A stretch of DNA of 64,000 nt from Methylovulum psychrotolerans (lineage in GTDB: Bacteria; Pseudomonadota; Gammaproteobacteria; Methylococcales; Methylomonadaceae): contig NZ_PGFZ01000010.1 of NCBI RefSeq assembly GCF_002923755.1, positions 71,830-135,829 of the forward strand. The letters run 5' to 3'. A program made the position numbers and the translations under genes. Numbering within the stretch: position 1 is the first letter of the stretch; every line of letters starts with the position of its first letter. Positions 9,343 to 18,035 of the stretch are shown in pieces. The notes below the pieces were generated by a model. The model made no database searches, was not told the origin of the DNA, and saw only the letters and a program-made list of their open reading frames with translations.

Positions 9343-10782
9343 ATGTCAACCATACCCCCTATTTATGATGTCATCGTCGTCGGTGCTGGCCCTGCGGGCT
9401 ACTCCAGTGCCATCCGTTGCGCCCAACTCGGTTTGCGGACTGCTTGTGTTGATAATTGGCGTAATAAACAGGGGCAGCGTATTTTGGGCGGCGCCCATCT
9501 GAACTCCGGCTGCGTCGCGTCGATCACCTTACTGGAGTCGGCGCGGCTCTACCATGCGCTCAACCATGACCTAAAAAAACACGGAATCCATGCCGATAAT
9601 ATCAGCCTTGATATTGCCGCCATGATCCAACGCAAAGACAGCATTATTGATGCGCTGGGCCATAAAATCACCGACTTGTTTAAGCTGCATAAAATTGACA
9701 GCTTCCATGCCACCGCCAAATTAATCAAGCCTAGGCAACTGCATCTCACCCCGATAGACGGCTCCGAGCCTTACCGCCTGGAAGGTAAGCATATTATTTT
9801 GGCGACCGGCTCATCGCCTATCCCCTTACCTTATGCCAAAGTCGATAATGAATTTATTATCGACTCTTTTGCGGCCTTAAATATGACCACTTTGCCGAAA
9901 AAATTGGCGATCATCGGCGCAGGTGTGATAGGTTTGGAACTGGCGGCGATATGGGGCCGTTTAGGGGCTCATACGGTCTTATTGGAAGCCCAAGAAAGTT
10001 TCTTATCCTTACCCGACCAACAGATTTCCCGCGAAGCCTACCGCATTTACACACAGCAAGGTTTGGATTTGCGTTTAGGGGCACGGGTGACGGCGGCGAA
10101 AAAAGTCGGCAAAAAAGTCCAAGTCGAGTATCAGGATCAAGAAGGCAACCACAGCCTCAAAGTGGACAGGCTGATTGTCGCGTCTGGCCGCAAACCGAAC
10201 ACCGAAAACCTAGCCGCCCCCGAAGCCAGCCTGTTACTGGATGAAAATGGCTATGTGCATGTCGATGAAAATTGCCGCACCAATTTGCCTGGGGTTTTTG
10301 CGATTGGCGACTTAACCGTGTTAGGGCCGATGCTAGCGCATAAAGGTATAGAAGAAGGTGTGTTTGTCGCCGAACAAATCGCCGGCAAACACACTGCCAT
10401 CCATTACGACACCTTGCCCAGCGTCATTTATACCGATCCTGAAATTGCCTGGGTAGGACAGACCGAACAAGTGTTACGCGCTTTAGGGGAACCGATTAAA
10501 ATCGGCATTTTCCCTTTTAGCGCCACCTCCCGCGCCCAAGCGTCAGGCCGTACCGAGGGGCTGGTGAAAATCATCGCCCATGCCGAAAGCGATGCTTTAT
10601 TAGGGGTTCACATCATTGGCCCGAAAGCCTCAGAGCTCATTGCCGAAGCGGTGCTGGCCATGGAGTTTTCGGCCAGCAGCGAGGATTTGGCGCGGACTAT
10701 ACATGCCCACCCGACCCGCTCGGAAGCCTTCCACGAAGCGGCCTTGGCATTTAAAAAGATGCTCTCGCATATCCCTGGCTGA
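9343..10782 (+). CDS. lpdA: Dihydrolipoyl dehydrogenase-like E3 lacking one redox cysteine
   Basis: FAD/NAD pyridine nucleotide-disulfide oxidoreductase, 479 residues, 4 bp after sucB, so by position the E3 of this complex. FAD motif GAGPAGYSSA, NAD motif GAGVIGLELAAIWGRLG, ATGSSP, FAD-contacting AIGDL and the C-terminal dimerisation domain with HAHPTRSE (His456 and Glu461, the acid/base pair) are intact. The active-site helix normally reads GGTCLNxGCIPSK. Here it is GGAHLNSGCVASI: His52 replaces the first cysteine, only Cys57 remains, and the conserved Lys is Ile. Classical disulfide chemistry should therefore be impaired. It could be an altered oxidoreductase, a structural E3, or served by another Lpd elsewhere. 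Confidence 0.85.
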   Translation: MSTIPPIYDVIVVGAGPAGYSSAIRCAQLGLRTACVDNWRNKQGQRILGGAHLNSGCVASITLLESARLYHALNHDLKKHGIHADNISLDIAAMIQRKDSIIDALGHKITDLFKLHKIDSFHATAKLIKPRQLHLTPIDGSEPYRLEGKHIILATGSSPIPLPYAKVDNEFIIDSFAALNMTTLPKKLAIIGAGVIGLELAAIWGRLGAHTVLLEAQESFLSLPDQQISREAYRIYTQQGLDLRLGARVTAAKKVGKKVQVEYQDQEGNHSLKVDRLIVASGRKPNTENLAAPEASLLLDENGYVHVDENCRTNLPGVFAIGDLTVLGPMLAHKGIEEGVFVAEQIAGKHTAIHYDTLPSVIYTDPEIAWVGQTEQVLRALGEPIKIGIFPFSATSRAQASGRTEGLVKIIAHAESDALLGVHIIGPKASELIAEAVLAMEFSASSEDLARTIHAHPTRSEAFHEAALAFKKMLSHIPG

Positions 10783-10790
10783 TAACGCTT

Positions 10791-11294
10791 ATGAAGAACA
10801 GCATCCGCTTTGTTATTAGCCCTTGTTCTTTAGGCTATGTTTTAGTAGCCGAAACGGCTAATGGGATATGCGCCATTGCCTTGGATGATGACGAACAGGC
10901 CTTAAGCGCCTATCTGCAAAACCTGTTTCCCAAGGCTTTACTCATTCCTAACCATCATTCAATAGAGAGGGCGGCGCAAGTGCTGGCACTTATCGAAGCC
11001 CCCCAGTTGCCGTGTAGCTTACCTTTAGACATTCAGGGCACGGCGTTTCAGCAACAGGTTTGGCAAGCCTTACGCGCCATTGCGCCCGGCACAACGCTGA
11101 GCTATTCCCAACTGGCCGAAGCTATCGGCGCCCCTAAAGCCGTACGGGCGGTAGCAGGGGCTTGCGCCGCCAATAAATTGGCGGTCGCCATACCCTGCCA
11201 CCGCATCATCCATAAAAACGGCAACAACTCCGGCTACCGTTGGGGTGTTGCCCGCAAGGCCGAGTTATTGCGCCGCGAGCAGCTTAAACCTTAA
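10791..11294 (+). CDS. ogt: Methylated-DNA--protein-cysteine methyltransferase
   Basis: O6-alkylguanine DNA alkyltransferase, a suicide repair protein that moves alkyl groups from O6-methylguanine to its own cysteine. Of 167 residues, the C-terminal DNA-binding and active-site domain carries QQVWQALRAIAPG, SYSQLAEAIGAPKAVRAV with the arginine finger, and the acceptor cysteine in AIPCHRI followed by NSGYRWG. It lies 8 bp after lpdA and may be the last gene of the sucAB-lpd transcript. Its stop overlaps the stop of the convergent glgX gene by a few bases. Repair of methyl lesions would suit a C1-metabolising host, but that is inference. Confidence 0.95.
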   Translation: MKNSIRFVISPCSLGYVLVAETANGICAIALDDDEQALSAYLQNLFPKALLIPNHHSIERAAQVLALIEAPQLPCSLPLDIQGTAFQQQVWQALRAIAPGTTLSYSQLAEAIGAPKAVRAVAGACAANKLAVAIPCHRIIHKNGNNSGYRWGVARKAELLRREQLKP

Positions 11295-13387
11295 CGGCCT
11301 TCAAATACCACCACACTGCGTCCCGCCACTTGGTAGCCGGATTTACCGGCGCGTTTCTGTTTGTTAGGCAGGACAATATCGCCCGGCGATACCAGCGAGG
11401 TATTGACCGCCAAATACCAGATCCTGCCTTCAAAAACGGGTAAATTAATGGTGACGGCGGTGTCCGCCATATTCATGACAATATGCAAATCCGCTTCATG
11501 AGCCTCATGGATTTCACGCCCTATGAGCGTATAACGCAATAGCTGCGCGTGTGGGTCATCCCAACACGGCACATCATCGCCATTTTGCCAATGCCAGATA
11601 ATATCCGGCAACAAGCGTTCGCCGCTGGGCTTGCCGGTCAAAAAATGGCGGCGCATAATGCTGGGATGACGCTTGCGCAAAGCGATCATCTGTTGGACAA
11701 AGCGCACAATATCGGCATTTTGTTTGGCCAAATCCCAGTTTAACCAAGACAAGCCATTATCTTGGCAGTAGCCGTTATTATTGCCGTTCTGGGTGTTGAG
11801 AAATTCATCTCCGGCCAATAACATCGGCACACCTTGGCTCAGCAATAAGATCGCCAAGGCATTTTTGGCCTGTTGCCGCCGTAATGCCATAATCGCCGGA
11901 TTATCCGTGTCGCCTTCGACACCACAATTGTAGCTCAGGCTATTATTGCAGCCGTCCTGATTGTTCTCGCCGTTCGCTTCGTTATGTTTTTGGTTGTAAC
12001 TGAACAGATCATATAAGGTAAAGCCATCATGGCACGTGATAAAGTTAATGCTGCTGATCGGCATACGGCCATGCGGCTCATAGAGATCGCTACTGCCGCA
12101 CAGACGGGTCGCCACTTCATTGACAATCCCTTTATCGCCGCGCAGAAAGCGGCGCACACTGTCACGGTAACGCCCATTCCATTCCCCCCAGCGATAGCCG
12201 GGAAAACTGCCGACCTGATATAATCCGGCGGCATCCCAAGCTTCGGCAATCAATTTAGTTCTTGCCAATTGTTCGGACAGCTCTATCCCCCAGAGCACAG
12301 GCGGGTTATGCAGAACTTCACCGCCCTCACCCCGCGCCAAAGCGCTGGCAAGGTCAAAGCGGAAACCGTCAACATGCATTTCCCGCACCCAATATTCCAG
12401 ACAACTGATGATAAAACGCGATACTAGAGGATGGTTGGCGTTGACGGTATTGCCGCAACCCGTATAATCATGGAAAATACTCTTATCAAAAGGGTCGAGA
12501 TGATAGAAAATATCCCCTGAAATGCCCTTGAAATTAATCATCGGCCCGCGCGTACCCGCTTCGGAGGTATGGTTGAACACCACGTCAAGGATGACCCCCA
12601 TGCCCGCCTTATGTAAGGCCTTAACCAAGTCGCGGAATTCTTGGATATGGGTGCCTTGCTCAGGTGTGACGCAAAAGCCCGGATGCGGGCTAAAAAAGCT
12701 GTGCGTACTGTAACCCCAATAATTTTTCAACCCCAATTCGGCAGTATGCTGCGGCACGTCTTGCTCATCAAAGGCCATAACCGGCAACAGCTCGACATGG
12801 CTGATACCCAATGCTTGCAAATAGGGGATTTTTTCAATCAAACCCGCAAACGTGCCGGGATGTTTGACTTTGGCTGTGGTGTCGCGGGTATACCCACCCA
12901 CATGCAGCTCATAAACAATGGCTTTTTCACTGCTGATGCGTAGCGGCGTATCGCCTTCCCAGTCATAACGTAGGTCTACCACAGCTCCCCGCATGGCGGT
13001 TTGGCTATTATCGCCTGGCCTACAGGCGATGGCACGCTGCCAACGTTTATGGCTGACTGCCCGCGCCCAAGGGTCAAGCAAATGCTTGTCTTTATCAAAG
13101 CGCAAGCCGGAATGGACGGGATCGTAAGGGCCATCCAGCCGCCAGCAGTACCAAGTACCGACCGGCAAATCTTTAACAAAAACATGCCAAGAAAAAAAAG
13201 TGCGGTTTTTCTCTTTGCTCAGCGTAATGATATGGGAAGGCTCGGTACTGTCTGAAGCGGTAAACAGCAATAACTCTACCGCTGTGGCATGACGGCTGAA
13301 AATGGAAAAATTAACCCCGCCCTCAGTGACAGTGCAACCTGGCGGATAAGGATTGCCGTGTTTTAATTTAAATTCGAGTTTGTGCAT
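11291..13387 (-). CDS. glgX: Glycogen debranching enzyme (isoamylase type)
   Basis: GH13 debranching enzyme that hydrolyses alpha-1,6 branches of glycogen limit dextrins. ATG 13387 (MHKLEFKLKHG) gives 698 residues, in the usual 660-720 range; an in-frame TTG 33 bases upstream is less likely. An N-terminal CBM48 domain (GNPYPPGCTVTEGGVNFSIF) precedes the barrel, which has VVFNHTSEAG, the nucleophile region DGFRFDLA, the acid region LIAEAWDAAG and ITCHDGFTLYDL. It stands apart from the main glg cluster at 54-63 kb and converges with ogt. Confidence 0.95.
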   Translation of the reverse strand: MHKLEFKLKHGNPYPPGCTVTEGGVNFSIFSRHATAVELLLFTASDSTEPSHIITLSKEKNRTFFSWHVFVKDLPVGTWYCWRLDGPYDPVHSGLRFDKDKHLLDPWARAVSHKRWQRAIACRPGDNSQTAMRGAVVDLRYDWEGDTPLRISSEKAIVYELHVGGYTRDTTAKVKHPGTFAGLIEKIPYLQALGISHVELLPVMAFDEQDVPQHTAELGLKNYWGYSTHSFFSPHPGFCVTPEQGTHIQEFRDLVKALHKAGMGVILDVVFNHTSEAGTRGPMINFKGISGDIFYHLDPFDKSIFHDYTGCGNTVNANHPLVSRFIISCLEYWVREMHVDGFRFDLASALARGEGGEVLHNPPVLWGIELSEQLARTKLIAEAWDAAGLYQVGSFPGYRWGEWNGRYRDSVRRFLRGDKGIVNEVATRLCGSSDLYEPHGRMPISSINFITCHDGFTLYDLFSYNQKHNEANGENNQDGCNNSLSYNCGVEGDTDNPAIMALRRQQAKNALAILLLSQGVPMLLAGDEFLNTQNGNNNGYCQDNGLSWLNWDLAKQNADIVRFVQQMIALRKRHPSIMRRHFLTGKPSGERLLPDIIWHWQNGDDVPCWDDPHAQLLRYTLIGREIHEAHEADLHIVMNMADTAVTINLPVFEGRIWYLAVNTSLVSPGDIVLPNKQKRAGKSGYQVAGRSVVVFEGR

Positions 13388-13642
13388 ATTTTTATGAATA
13401 ACCGTGTCGTTGTCTGGCAATATTTTCTATAAAACATCACCCGTAATGAAATAGTCACTATTTCTTATTATCATTGTAGCCCTTTGCCACCAATAAACTA
13501 GCAACTGACTGTTTAAGCCATTTGCAGCGTGTCGGTTCATCATCCCCCATGCTTACTTTTACTGCCACCCCATTTCCCATGCCCTCGCTTTTTACAATAA
13601 TCCACTGAGAAAACCGTTTTTTAAGACAGGAAAATTTTGATT

Positions 13643-14377
13643 ATGAACTATTTATTCATTTGTGGCACAGCCCGTTCCGGAACAACGGCCATGTGGCGTT
13701 TAGTGACAGCGGACGAGCGTTTGGTCATTGGCTTGGAAAGATATTCCAAGCATAGCTCCCATCATGCGCTGACCACTGACCTGTTTACCCCAGAGCGCTT
13801 TCTTGAGCTTCGGGCCGGCGACACGTTCTACCCTAATTTATGCGAATTTGACCCTTATTATGAAAAAGTTGGGGCATTGTTAGCCCATGCCGAGTATGTC
13901 GGTGATAAAATCCCCAAATTATTTAATTTTTTAGATACGCTATTCGCAAATATCCCGACAGCGAAAGTCATTTTTATGCTGCGGAATATCATTGATGTCG
14001 CCACCTCTTTCGAAAGTCGGGCCAACAGCATCCAAGACAAATCTTGGCCTGAAACCCGCAAAACTCAGGCGGCCATTAAGGAGTGGAGAAACTCCTTACT
14101 CATGCTGAAAAAATATCACCATGATGACCGTGTGTTTCCGGTCATTTACGAAGAGTTTTTCGCAGCCAACAGCTCTATAGAGCCATTGTACCAATTTCTT
14201 GGCCTAGAACCCACCCAAGCCGCCCATTTAGCCCACCAGACATTGCTGGCACAAAACCTGCAATTGGAAATAAAACGCCGTAAACGGGAATTGTCGGTCG
14301 AAGGCGTGCAACAAATTTGCGAGACGGCACCTTTTGCTTTATACAGGGAAGTGCTACGCACTATTAGGGCTAAATAA
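13643..14377 (+). CDS. Sulfotransferase family protein
   Basis: A 244-residue P-loop-like sulfotransferase. The N-terminal FICGTARSGTT is the 5'-phosphosulfate loop for PAPS, and VIFMLRNIIDVATSF is the 3'-phosphate-binding segment with an Arg-Asn pair. The product would transfer sulfate from PAPS to a hydroxyl or amine of a carbohydrate, lipid or small molecule; the acceptor is not readable. ATG 13643 is preferred over TTG 13637 because AGGAAAA lies 8 bases upstream of the ATG. A second sulfotransferase-like gene follows after 41 bp and a glycosidase-like gene after that, which suggests shared work on a sulfated glycan. Confidence 0.8.
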   Translation: MNYLFICGTARSGTTAMWRLVTADERLVIGLERYSKHSSHHALTTDLFTPERFLELRAGDTFYPNLCEFDPYYEKVGALLAHAEYVGDKIPKLFNFLDTLFANIPTAKVIFMLRNIIDVATSFESRANSIQDKSWPETRKTQAAIKEWRNSLLMLKKYHHDDRVFPVIYEEFFAANSSIEPLYQFLGLEPTQAAHLAHQTLLAQNLQLEIKRRKRELSVEGVQQICETAPFALYREVLRTIRAK

Positions 14378-14418
14378 GCAGATTTTTACTTTCAGACATC
14401 TTATATAATCAGGCAACT

Positions 14419-15102
14419 ATGGCTATCATTAACCATTCCCATAAATTTATCTTTGTCCATATCCCAAAAACTGCCGGAACCTCCCTAACCTCCGCACTGG
14501 AAAAATATACCCATTACTGCGATTTGGAAATTGGCGGCACGGCTTTTGGCGAACAGATACAAAGCCCCTACAGAAAACGTTTCGGCTTGGCCAAACATTC
14601 CACCGCCAAAGAAATACGCAATGTGTTAGGTACTGTGGCTTGGGCACAAACATTCAGCTTTTCTTTTGTCCGCAATCCTTTTTCCCGCTGTCTATCAACC
14701 TACCATTTTTTGCGCAAATGGGATGCACCAAACAGTGAAATATCCAGAAAAATCAGAGGTTTTAATAGCTTCGATGATTATGTGTTATCGGATATTTGGC
14801 AAGAAACCAATGGCCCTGACGAATTGTTCCGCCCACAAATTTATTGGCTACGCGCAAACATTAACACCAATAGCCTACTGGTCGATTTTGTCGGTCAAGT
14901 CGAACGTATTAACGAAGATTTTGCCACCATCCTTCATTCTATTGGCATACCGGAAAGTAAACGCCCAAGTACTTTACCAAAACTCAACAGCAGTCAGCCT
15001 TCAGCACTGACTGACATTAAAAATCAGGCAGTGATCGACAAAATTATCACAAAATACCGGGTCGATTTTGAAACCTTCGGCTATCCTTATTCGCCTTATT
15101 GA
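14419..15102 (+). CDS. Sulfotransferase family 2-like protein
   Basis: A 227-residue protein of the carbohydrate sulfotransferase (Sulfotransfer_2) group. FIFVHIPKTAGTSL near residues 11-24 is the typical PAPS loop (IPKTAGT), and FSFVRNPFSRCLSTYHFLR near 80 is the matching 3'-phosphate-binding motif (VRNPxxR). The remainder, including LFRPQIYWL and VDFVGQVERINEDF, matches the family layout. It differs from the preceding sulfotransferase-like protein, so the two are not a recent duplication. No signal peptide is evident, so it should act in the cytosol on a glycan precursor or small molecule. Confidence 0.85.
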   Translation: MAIINHSHKFIFVHIPKTAGTSLTSALEKYTHYCDLEIGGTAFGEQIQSPYRKRFGLAKHSTAKEIRNVLGTVAWAQTFSFSFVRNPFSRCLSTYHFLRKWDAPNSEISRKIRGFNSFDDYVLSDIWQETNGPDELFRPQIYWLRANINTNSLLVDFVGQVERINEDFATILHSIGIPESKRPSTLPKLNSSQPSALTDIKNQAVIDKIITKYRVDFETFGYPYSPY

Positions 15103-15127
15103 CCGAGATGTTGTTTGGCGTACAGAG

Positions 15128-15166
15128 AGCCCGCAGCAGCCTAACAACAATTGTCTAAGGCGGGCT
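15128..15166 (+). terminator. Possible terminator after sulfotransferase genes
   Basis: AGCCCGC (15128-15134) pairs with GCGGGCT (15160-15166) and the right arm runs into TT. The 25-nt loop is long, so this is only a weak candidate. Confidence 0.35.
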
Positions 15167-15250
15167 TTATAAGCGACCCGTTTGACCGTTGCGTTTTTTT
15201 TGCAAAATCTCAACATTATCCTTACTGTCAAATCCAATAGGAATACGCCA

Positions 15251-16810
15251 TTGTCACCCAAAAAACCTCATTTTATCACTGCCACCCATTATTTCGGACG
15301 CTGTTCTATGGGTAACTTTTGGAATACGTTCGAATGTGGGCGGGTGCCTGACGATTTTAAACAAATCCGTGCTGACGGCTTTAACGCCATTATCCTCATT
15401 GTTCCGTGGGCGCACCTACAGCCGCACACTCAGCCGATTGAATATGACCAAACCATTTTAGGCAGGTTATCTTACTTGCTCGCCCAAGCGCGTGCCGTCG
15501 GTTTGCGCATTATGCTAAGGCTAGGTTATTTGTGGGAAAATGCCCCGGCCGATATGACAACCTACCGCCGCTACCAACGGCTATTGACCGATCCGCAGCT
15601 GCAATTGGCTTGGCAGGATTATCTCGCTAAAGTGGAAAGCGTGGTTGGTGAGGATGCCCAAGACTGCAATTTTTTCCTTAGCTGGGAAGATGCTTATTGG
15701 CCGGTGTTGCGCCACCCTGAAAACCTGCGTCCAGAAGCCCGCATCAAATACGCCCAAGACATCGGGCTGACCGCCTATATCAAAAAACGTTTTGCTTTTG
15801 AGCAGCTACAGGCACTTTACGATGTCACTGCCGACTCTTATGATACCTTGCCCGCCCCCACCTCCAGGGAAAAATTATTTGCCGAATTCGCCCTATTTTT
15901 TGACCGCGAATACATAGAGCCTTGGATACTCGCCAGTAAAAATGCGTTAGTCCATGACATTTGGTATGAACACCGTATCGATCCTGATGTATTTTACGGG
16001 GATGGCTGGCAAGACTCCGTAGAATACGGCTCCTATAAAACCGGCAGCAGTTGTGATGTCATCTATTATCATCCTAAAATAGGGGTAAGTGGCGCCAAGC
16101 CCCTCAGCGCCGACGAGGCCGCCAAACACATGCAGCGGGTCTTAAATGGCTTCCGACCTTTTAATATCCACAAAAAACCGGTTTTTTTAGACCAGTTCAA
16201 CTTTAAGATCAATAATCCCAAGCACCCTGATTTTGCCCGTCTGGCGGACGAGCATGTCCCCCGGCTTTTAGAACAACTGGTTCCCCTGTTCAAAAAAAAT
16301 CTGATCGGCTATGGTGTCTGGGGCTACCGTGATTGGCGTGACGACAAAATTTTTAACGGGGCTTTTGAATTGGGCTTGGCCGGCTGGGAAGGCACTCAGC
16401 TGATTATGGAAGGCGACACTGTCCTGTTGACAGCGGGCAGCGAGCTGAAACAAGCTAACTTACCCCCCATGCCGTTTGTTTATATTGAATGTTTGCCGCT
16501 ACCCGGCGAAACAGTGCTGAGCATCAGCAACGGCGTATGCACCGAACAGCAAACCGTTACCGCCGATACCTGTGAAATCATCCTGACTTTTGCCCAGAAC
16601 AACACGGGCAAAGGGCCGCTTCATATCAATTGCCTGCAAGGTACGCTCAGCATCCGTAAAGTCGCTTACTATTCGCACATTTACAGCAACGGCATGAGGG
16701 ATATTAACGGCGCGGCCAGCCCTATCCTCAATGCGATTGCCCGTTTTAACCATACGCTTGCCCCCAACCTGCCAACGGCGGCCCATAAGCAAGCCGCCCT
16801 GCCCGCTTAA
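15251..16810 (+). CDS. TIM-barrel glycoside hydrolase-like protein with C-terminal jelly-roll-like domain
   Basis: I cannot assign a named family. Residues 1-380 look like a (beta/alpha)8 glycosidase barrel: FWNTFECGRVPDDFKQIRADGFNAI, RIMLRLGYLWEN, FFLSWEDAYWP (an acidic pair after a beta strand, possible catalytic region), VFLDQFNFK and IGYGVWGYRDWRDD. The last 140 residues (NGAFELGLAGWEG onward) resemble a beta-sandwich carbohydrate-binding domain. TTG 15251 is chosen because AGGAA lies 7 bases before it and no in-frame ATG exists before GRCSMGNF; this gives 519 residues. It has no signal peptide, so it may act on an intracellular or lipid-linked glycan together with the two sulfotransferases. 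Confidence 0.65.
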   Translation: MSPKKPHFITATHYFGRCSMGNFWNTFECGRVPDDFKQIRADGFNAIILIVPWAHLQPHTQPIEYDQTILGRLSYLLAQARAVGLRIMLRLGYLWENAPADMTTYRRYQRLLTDPQLQLAWQDYLAKVESVVGEDAQDCNFFLSWEDAYWPVLRHPENLRPEARIKYAQDIGLTAYIKKRFAFEQLQALYDVTADSYDTLPAPTSREKLFAEFALFFDREYIEPWILASKNALVHDIWYEHRIDPDVFYGDGWQDSVEYGSYKTGSSCDVIYYHPKIGVSGAKPLSADEAAKHMQRVLNGFRPFNIHKKPVFLDQFNFKINNPKHPDFARLADEHVPRLLEQLVPLFKKNLIGYGVWGYRDWRDDKIFNGAFELGLAGWEGTQLIMEGDTVLLTAGSELKQANLPPMPFVYIECLPLPGETVLSISNGVCTEQQTVTADTCEIILTFAQNNTGKGPLHINCLQGTLSIRKVAYYSHIYSNGMRDINGAASPILNAIARFNHTLAPNLPTAAHKQAALPA

Positions 16811-16829
16811 GGCCACCCGCCCCGACTGA

Positions 16830-16851
16830 GCCGCCCTTTAAAAAGGGCGGC
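16830..16851. terminator. Bidirectional terminator hairpin
   Basis: GCCGCCCTTT pairs perfectly with AAAGGGCGGC across a tight loop, between the convergent glycosidase-like gene and thrC. A-rich and T-rich edges within the stem let it work on both strands. Confidence 0.7.
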
Positions 16852-16858
16852 AAAGGGT

Positions 16859-17944
16859 TTACAGGCTATCTAAAATAGCCCGTTTTACCGCATCCAAGCT
16901 CGCGTCAATGGTAACGGGTTTAGCGTCGGCACATTGCTGCATGGCAATTTCCGGGTCTTTAATGCCGTTGCCCGTCAAGGTGCAGACAATCCGGCTGCCT
17001 TCGGGAATTTTGCCGATACTGATGTCATGCAGCGCCCCCGCCAACGATGTTGCGGAAGCGGGTTCACAAAATACCCCTTCAAATTGCGACAACATTTTTT
17101 GTGCCGCCAAAATCTGCTCGTCACTAAACTTATCAAACCAACCGCCGGACTCTTTCTGGACGTTCCAAGCCAAATCCCACGATTGCGGATTACCGATACG
17201 GATTGCCGTCGCTAAGGTTTCAGGGTTTTCTATCGGATGGCCGGCCACAAACGGCGCCGCACCCGCCGCCTGATAACCGCACATAATCGGCAAATTACGG
17301 GTCACCGCCGCATGGCTGGCCGAATAACGGGCATATTCGGTATAACCTTTCCAGTACGCAGTGATATTGCCCGCATTACCAACGGGTAAGCAGTGATAAT
17401 CGGGCGCAAAACCCAGCTCATCAACAATTTCAAAGGCTGCGGTTTTTTGGCCTTCGATACGGAACGGATTGATGGAGTTGACAATAGTCACGGGTGCCAA
17501 TTCGGCGACTTCCTTAACTAAAGCCATGCCTTTATCAAAGTTACCGTTAATTTGGATGATTTTGGCATCATACATCAAGGTTTGTGCCAGCTTGCCCAAG
17601 GCAATCTTACCTTCGGGGATCAGTACGAAGGCCTTAATGCCCGCCCGCACCGCATAAGCCGCCGCCGAAGCTGAGGTATTGCCGGTCGACGCGCAAATAA
17701 TGGCTTGGCTACCCGCTTCCACAGCTTTGGTCACAGCCATGGTCATACCACGGTCTTTAAACGAACCAGTGGGGTTCAGGCCTTCAAATTTGACGTAAAT
17801 ATCGACCTCTTTGCCGATCAGGCGGGGGATATTTTGCAATTGGATCAGCGGTGTGTTGCCTTCGCCAAGGCTAATCAGGCGGGTGTCGGCACTGACGGGC
17901 AGGCGGTCACGGTAGCGTTCAATTAAACCGGTGTAACGGGACAT
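16859..17944 (-). CDS. thrC: Threonine synthase
   Basis: PLP enzyme that converts O-phospho-homoserine to threonine. 361 residues, matching the short class found with this hom arrangement. The PLP lysine is in GSFKDRGMTMAV (about residue 62), the phosphate loop is PVGNAGNITAYW, and CASTGNTSASAAAYA is the asparagine-containing cofactor motif. ATG 17944 has AGGAA 5-9 bases upstream. It lies 91 bp downstream of hom, the usual hom-thrC order, so the pathway from aspartate semialdehyde to threonine lacks only homoserine kinase here. Confidence 0.96.
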   Translation of the reverse strand: MSRYTGLIERYRDRLPVSADTRLISLGEGNTPLIQLQNIPRLIGKEVDIYVKFEGLNPTGSFKDRGMTMAVTKAVEAGSQAIICASTGNTSASAAAYAVRAGIKAFVLIPEGKIALGKLAQTLMYDAKIIQINGNFDKGMALVKEVAELAPVTIVNSINPFRIEGQKTAAFEIVDELGFAPDYHCLPVGNAGNITAYWKGYTEYARYSASHAAVTRNLPIMCGYQAAGAAPFVAGHPIENPETLATAIRIGNPQSWDLAWNVQKESGGWFDKFSDEQILAAQKMLSQFEGVFCEPASATSLAGALHDISIGKIPEGSRIVCTLTGNGIKDPEIAMQQCADAKPVTIDASLDAVKRAILDSL

Positions 17945-18035
17945 GAGAGTTCCTATGAATTTGAATAGTGATAATTAGGTTTATTAATGCTTATTAGGTA
18001 AGCTTTATTGTATAGAGCAGAGCTAACCAATAAGA

